DNA of 64,000 nt from Natrinema hispanicum (GTDB lineage: Archaea > Halobacteriota > Halobacteria > Halobacteriales > Natrialbaceae), in contig NZ_FOIC01000008.1 of assembly GCF_900111485.1 (NCBI RefSeq), positions 1 to 64,000 on the forward strand. Reading direction: 5' to 3'. This document shows positions 60,946 through 64,000 of the stretch, piece after piece. Numbering within the stretch: position 1 is the first letter of the stretch; every line of letters starts with the position of its first letter. Below the pieces are notes generated by a model that saw only the letters and a program-made list of their open reading frames with translations, did not search any database and was not told where the DNA came from. The position numbers were made by a program, and so were the translations under genes.

Positions 60946-63900
60946 TTAGAGAAACTTCTCAATAGCCCGAATCTCCTGTGTTAACCATCGGCGTACGGTA
61001 GGGTTCGAAGAAGCCCTACGCAATTGCTTCAGTTCGTCTCGGCGACTGCGAAACAGATCGTTCCCAAACATCCCACCTCGTTCTATGGCACTCAATTCTT
61101 CAAAAACATCATCTGTGTCCCCGTGGCGAATCAGCAATTCCCGAGTTAGATTCCACCAACCAGAGTGGCTCATTGAGGGCAAGCAGCGTGCTAACTGCGG
61201 TGCACGTTCTTCGGGATCGTCATCCACCCAACTCCATAACGTGGATTCAGGAACGGACAAGATGGCAGATTCACCTGAATTTACTCTGGTTCCCGCTAAC
61301 CAGGCCTCAAGCCTAGCCCGACTGGAATTATCATCGAATCCCTCAGCGACTAATTCCCATGCTTTCTGGGGTTCTTGTTCGAATAAGGGCCGGAGAACGA
61401 CATCAAGATTATCCCGACTTCGGACAACACCACCTGTCTGGCCCAATGAATCAATGATTTGCTCAGCGATATCAAACCCATTTGATATATCCTGGGAAAT
61501 AGTGATTTCAGCTAATTGTTCCCACTCATACCAATGGCCGCCAATGGCTACTTCTGATTCCCCCTCTACAAGATCAGGATGGGTGAGCGCCGGTACGATC
61601 ATGTTGTTCTCGACTCGTGGAGCATCATCACGCCGGTAAAAGTCGCACGCTAGATTCACCAATATGCTAGATGCCTTTGCCGTATTTTCATCCAATAAAT
61701 AGGACCCAATTTCCAAAAATGTGTCCTCAGATAGATCACCGCCACGTGCGATAGGTTCAATCTGGTTAATTTTCCGGATTGGAATATCGCCATTCCTTAT
61801 AGAATCTAAAATCATCTCAGCCGCTTCATCTGAAGGGTCAGCTCGCCGAACTAGGAAGGGGAAGAAATGGATCAGGTGTCGATCGTCTTTTAAACGATCA
61901 AAAACATTCTTTGGAGCATCCTCACAGGTGTCAGTAATACTATTAAGATAACTGCCAAACATACAACAAGCTGCATTAGTTTCGACCTCTTGTAAACCAG
62001 TTAAGAAAACATCAATTAGTTCCCTATCATGGTCCCGCTTAGCGAGTTCTCGTCCGAAATCAACTGCGTTCTGTGAAGAAGCTTCATGCAGCCAATCCAA
62101 CTCATCGGAAATTCTATCTGGATTTTCAACAACTTCCTCTGCCAGGGAAGCAATTCGCCTCTCTGTGACCTCTTCACGTTCTTCCGAACGATCAACCAAG
62201 TTATGACCAGCGATATATCGTTTCAGTTTTGTGTGGAAATCCCGGTTCGTTAGCTCATCTTCAAACTCTTGCCATGACTTTTGAAGTTCTTCTGGGAAAC
62301 CATCTGCATCATAGTGGACAATCGCACTAGTTGCTGAAATTATTTTATTAGCATCTATATCCTGATGATCTAACAATTCTCGGAGAGTGCTTTGAATGGT
62401 CGGGGTCAGATCCTCACTTTCTGCCAATCTCCGGCTATTACTAGTCAGGATGTTTACTGCATTCTCAAAGTTCCCCTCACGGAATTTATCTAAATTCCTT
62501 TTGATAAGTTTCCAGACTTCCTCGAAGTATTCTATTCTTTCTTCGTTGGTATCGGGAGACCAAAGATCTGGTGCTGGCTTGGCACCTTGGCGATGTGGGA
62601 TTCCGCCACCCCTACTTCCTCGGATTGATAGAACTTGTTCGGCCGCTTCTAACCCAACTCGATGTTTGTCAGGGTCATGGGAAGAAAGGAGATCCTCCAG
62701 AATCGGATATCGATCCATCGGAGCAACTTCAGTCGGGGCATATGGACCAGGATGCGGCGAAAATAAGTCCGCGAACAACCCTGTAGAATTGTTCACGTAC
62801 TGATCATCATTCTCTGCCTCTGCTAACTTCTGTAGGAGCCTAGCTGCACCGAAAAAGTGCTCCTCCCAGACTGCGATCCGTCGCAAACTCTCAAGAATAG
62901 TCCTCCGACTCTCGATTTTCTCTAGTTCCTCTCGCTCTTTCGTTCCTATGAACATTTCAAGAGTATCTAAGGCTTCATCAGGAGAGACCTCAGCAAGCCC
63001 CCTGAAAATTGGTCCAATATCCGCTTGGAATCCATATCTTCCGAACCATTCTGTTGTGTAGAGTCTATCAACAGACCAATTTTGGACTATGTCTAGGGTA
63101 TTAGCATACGGTATTCTCTCAGCAAATGTCCATTTCAATCTTGAAGGACAGCTTTCATGAAATATTGAATCTAGGATTGAGGAGTTCCTTTCAAGTGCAG
63201 ATTTCATCAAATAGGTTGCCAATGGAATTGTTCCGAGTGACAACAATTCTTCACCCTTCAATACATCTCTATCTTTCTCGTATTGGACTATTTCTGAAAT
63301 AGTGTTCTCTGAATAATCAGAGTCCAAGTCGAACGCCTTGATGACCCACTCTTTCTCATTTGAGTTGTTTTCCCAATTAATACGGTCGAAAAATGCAAAA
63401 GGTGTCAATATTCTCTTGACATCACGCAAGTCTGGTGCATCTTGTTCGTTGCCAACCAACAGGCGGTCAAAGATAGTGGAATCAGAGACTTCCACCACAC
63501 TCTCTTCTGTGTCATCAGTAGTGTATCGCTCTGCCAATAACAATGCCATTTCGGGGTATCCGTCCGCAATTGTAGCGAATCGGTCTACCGTGTGGCCTGG
63601 CAACTCTGAATACGCAGCATTTAGAATATCCTTTAATTCATCCTTTGATAAACGATCAATTGTCAAAGGCAAATCTGCAGATACTCTACTTCGATCAGTT
63701 GAGATCGAGATCAACGCCAATCGATTGTAGGACCCGTACCTGTTAATGAAGGCTCGATGCTGCTCCCTGGAGCAGTTATCCAAGATGATGATTGCTTCTC
63801 GACTATCATCCATTTCTAGCGTTGTGGCTAATTCACTGCCCTCAAATTCATCTGCGGCCCCGTATATAACGCGCTTCGAAAATTGTTCGTGATTGACTGC

Positions 63901-64000
63901 CTCGTACACTAAGCGGGTTTTACCTAACCCGGAGGTTCCTCGAACTCTGCAAACCGGACAATCGTCGATATCCTCAAACTCTCCTGTTTTTGTAAGCAGG
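60946..64000 (-). CDS. STAND-like P-loop NTPase, 5' end beyond the window
   Basis: At least 1017 residues; the frame stays open to the right edge. The Walker A motif RVRGTSGLGKTRLVYE is at 63905-63955, preceded by CPVC, and Walker B lies in AIIILDNCS. Then an AAA-like helical subdomain (LALISISTDRSRV, PEMALLLAERY), and about 700 residues of irregular helical repeats without a named domain. This layout (NTPase followed by a long repeat region sensor) is that of STAND proteins, including antiviral Avs-type ATPases. The effector domain, if any, would be at the N-terminus outside the window. AT-rich; 3' neighbours are small regulators. Confidence 0.72.
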   Translation of the reverse strand, partial: LLTKTGEFEDIDDCPVCRVRGTSGLGKTRLVYEAVNHEQFSKRVIYGAADEFEGSELATTLEMDDSREAIIILDNCSREQHRAFINRYGSYNRLALISISTDRSRVSADLPLTIDRLSKDELKDILNAAYSELPGHTVDRFATIADGYPEMALLLAERYTTDDTEESVVEVSDSTIFDRLLVGNEQDAPDLRDVKRILTPFAFFDRINWENNSNEKEWVIKAFDLDSDYSENTISEIVQYEKDRDVLKGEELLSLGTIPLATYLMKSALERNSSILDSIFHESCPSRLKWTFAERIPYANTLDIVQNWSVDRLYTTEWFGRYGFQADIGPIFRGLAEVSPDEALDTLEMFIGTKEREELEKIESRRTILESLRRIAVWEEHFFGAARLLQKLAEAENDDQYVNNSTGLFADLFSPHPGPYAPTEVAPMDRYPILEDLLSSHDPDKHRVGLEAAEQVLSIRGSRGGGIPHRQGAKPAPDLWSPDTNEERIEYFEEVWKLIKRNLDKFREGNFENAVNILTSNSRRLAESEDLTPTIQSTLRELLDHQDIDANKIISATSAIVHYDADGFPEELQKSWQEFEDELTNRDFHTKLKRYIAGHNLVDRSEEREEVTERRIASLAEEVVENPDRISDELDWLHEASSQNAVDFGRELAKRDHDRELIDVFLTGLQEVETNAACCMFGSYLNSITDTCEDAPKNVFDRLKDDRHLIHFFPFLVRRADPSDEAAEMILDSIRNGDIPIRKINQIEPIARGGDLSEDTFLEIGSYLLDENTAKASSILVNLACDFYRRDDAPRVENNMIVPALTHPDLVEGESEVAIGGHWYEWEQLAEITISQDISNGFDIAEQIIDSLGQTGGVVRSRDNLDVVLRPLFEQEPQKAWELVAEGFDDNSSRARLEAWLAGTRVNSGESAILSVPESTLWSWVDDDPEERAPQLARCLPSMSHSGWWNLTRELLIRHGDTDDVFEELSAIERGGMFGNDLFRSRRDELKQLRRASSNPTVRRWLTQEIRAIEKFL

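Noticed and set aside
1-64000. CRISPR array or rRNA genes
   Set aside because: No regularly spaced 25-40-bp repeats with unique spacers and no rRNA segments were seen; the 132-bp spaced repeat has only three regular copies and promoter features.

Overview
The window is a piece of a haloarchaeal chromosome (class Halobacteria, probably order Natrialbales). The evidence is high-GC genes with acidic proteins, CTCGAG-rich DNA, archaeal TFB, archaeal-type SecD/SecF without SecA, MptA GTP cyclohydrolase, a TrmB-type regulator, a fused AhbA-AhbB siroheme decarboxylase, and haloarchaea-only families (DUF5806, DUF5812, DUF7114, DUF7344, DUF7692). Genus is inference. No rRNA and no CRISPR array was seen.

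Positions 1 to about 37250 are ordinary, GC-rich core chromosome. Acyl-CoA metabolism recurs: thiolase (66-1202), MaoC-type hydratase, class III CoA-transferase, glutaryl-CoA dehydrogenase and enoyl-CoA hydratase. Cofactor genes are mptA, nadK, nadE and the AhbAB fusion (haem route). Information-processing genes are tfb, a TrmB regulator and a probable RNA polymerase epsilon subunit. Others are a large FAD/Fe-S dehydrogenase, FxsA, a DUF255/thioredoxin protein, a universal stress protein and the secF-secD pair. Four tRNAs were read: Leu(TAA), Ile(GAT), Gly(CCC) and Thr(GGT). A Tat-exported beta-propeller gene (32522-33957) is broken by two frameshifts. Non-coding structure includes a four-copy promoter-like repeat around 21505-22834 with three copies spaced exactly 132 bp, a three-hairpin RNA candidate near 11900, an 18-bp perfect inverted repeat at 23778 and a tRNA-like element beside tRNA-Leu.

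Positions about 37300-39900 are a decay zone. They hold two broken DUF7692 genes, a frameshifted PD-(D/E)xK-like nuclease gene plus a second copy of its 3' end, an HTH-type ORF, a membrane-anchored protein and a tRNA-T-arm-like inverted repeat just before an integrase.

Positions about 40000-64000 are an AT-richer accessory and defence island. In order it holds: a tyrosine integrase and a broken small membrane-protein gene; an Mrr-like restriction endonuclease; a 379-bp mobile unit carrying a 40-residue single-TM peptide gene; an IS6-family and an IS5-family element, both with damaged transposases; a rhomboid-like membrane protein; an McrBC pair; a 1021-residue OLD-type ATPase/TOPRIM nuclease with a long N-terminal winged-helix region; a tandem pair of tyrosine recombinases of which one lacks the catalytic tyrosine; a further integrase with a C-terminal zinc ribbon; a CoiA-like protein; two small winged-helix regulators with palindromic operators; and a giant STAND-like P-loop NTPase that runs off the right edge. 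The McrBC, Mrr-like, OLD and STAND genes are all of families used against foreign DNA. The recombinases and IS elements explain how the block was assembled.
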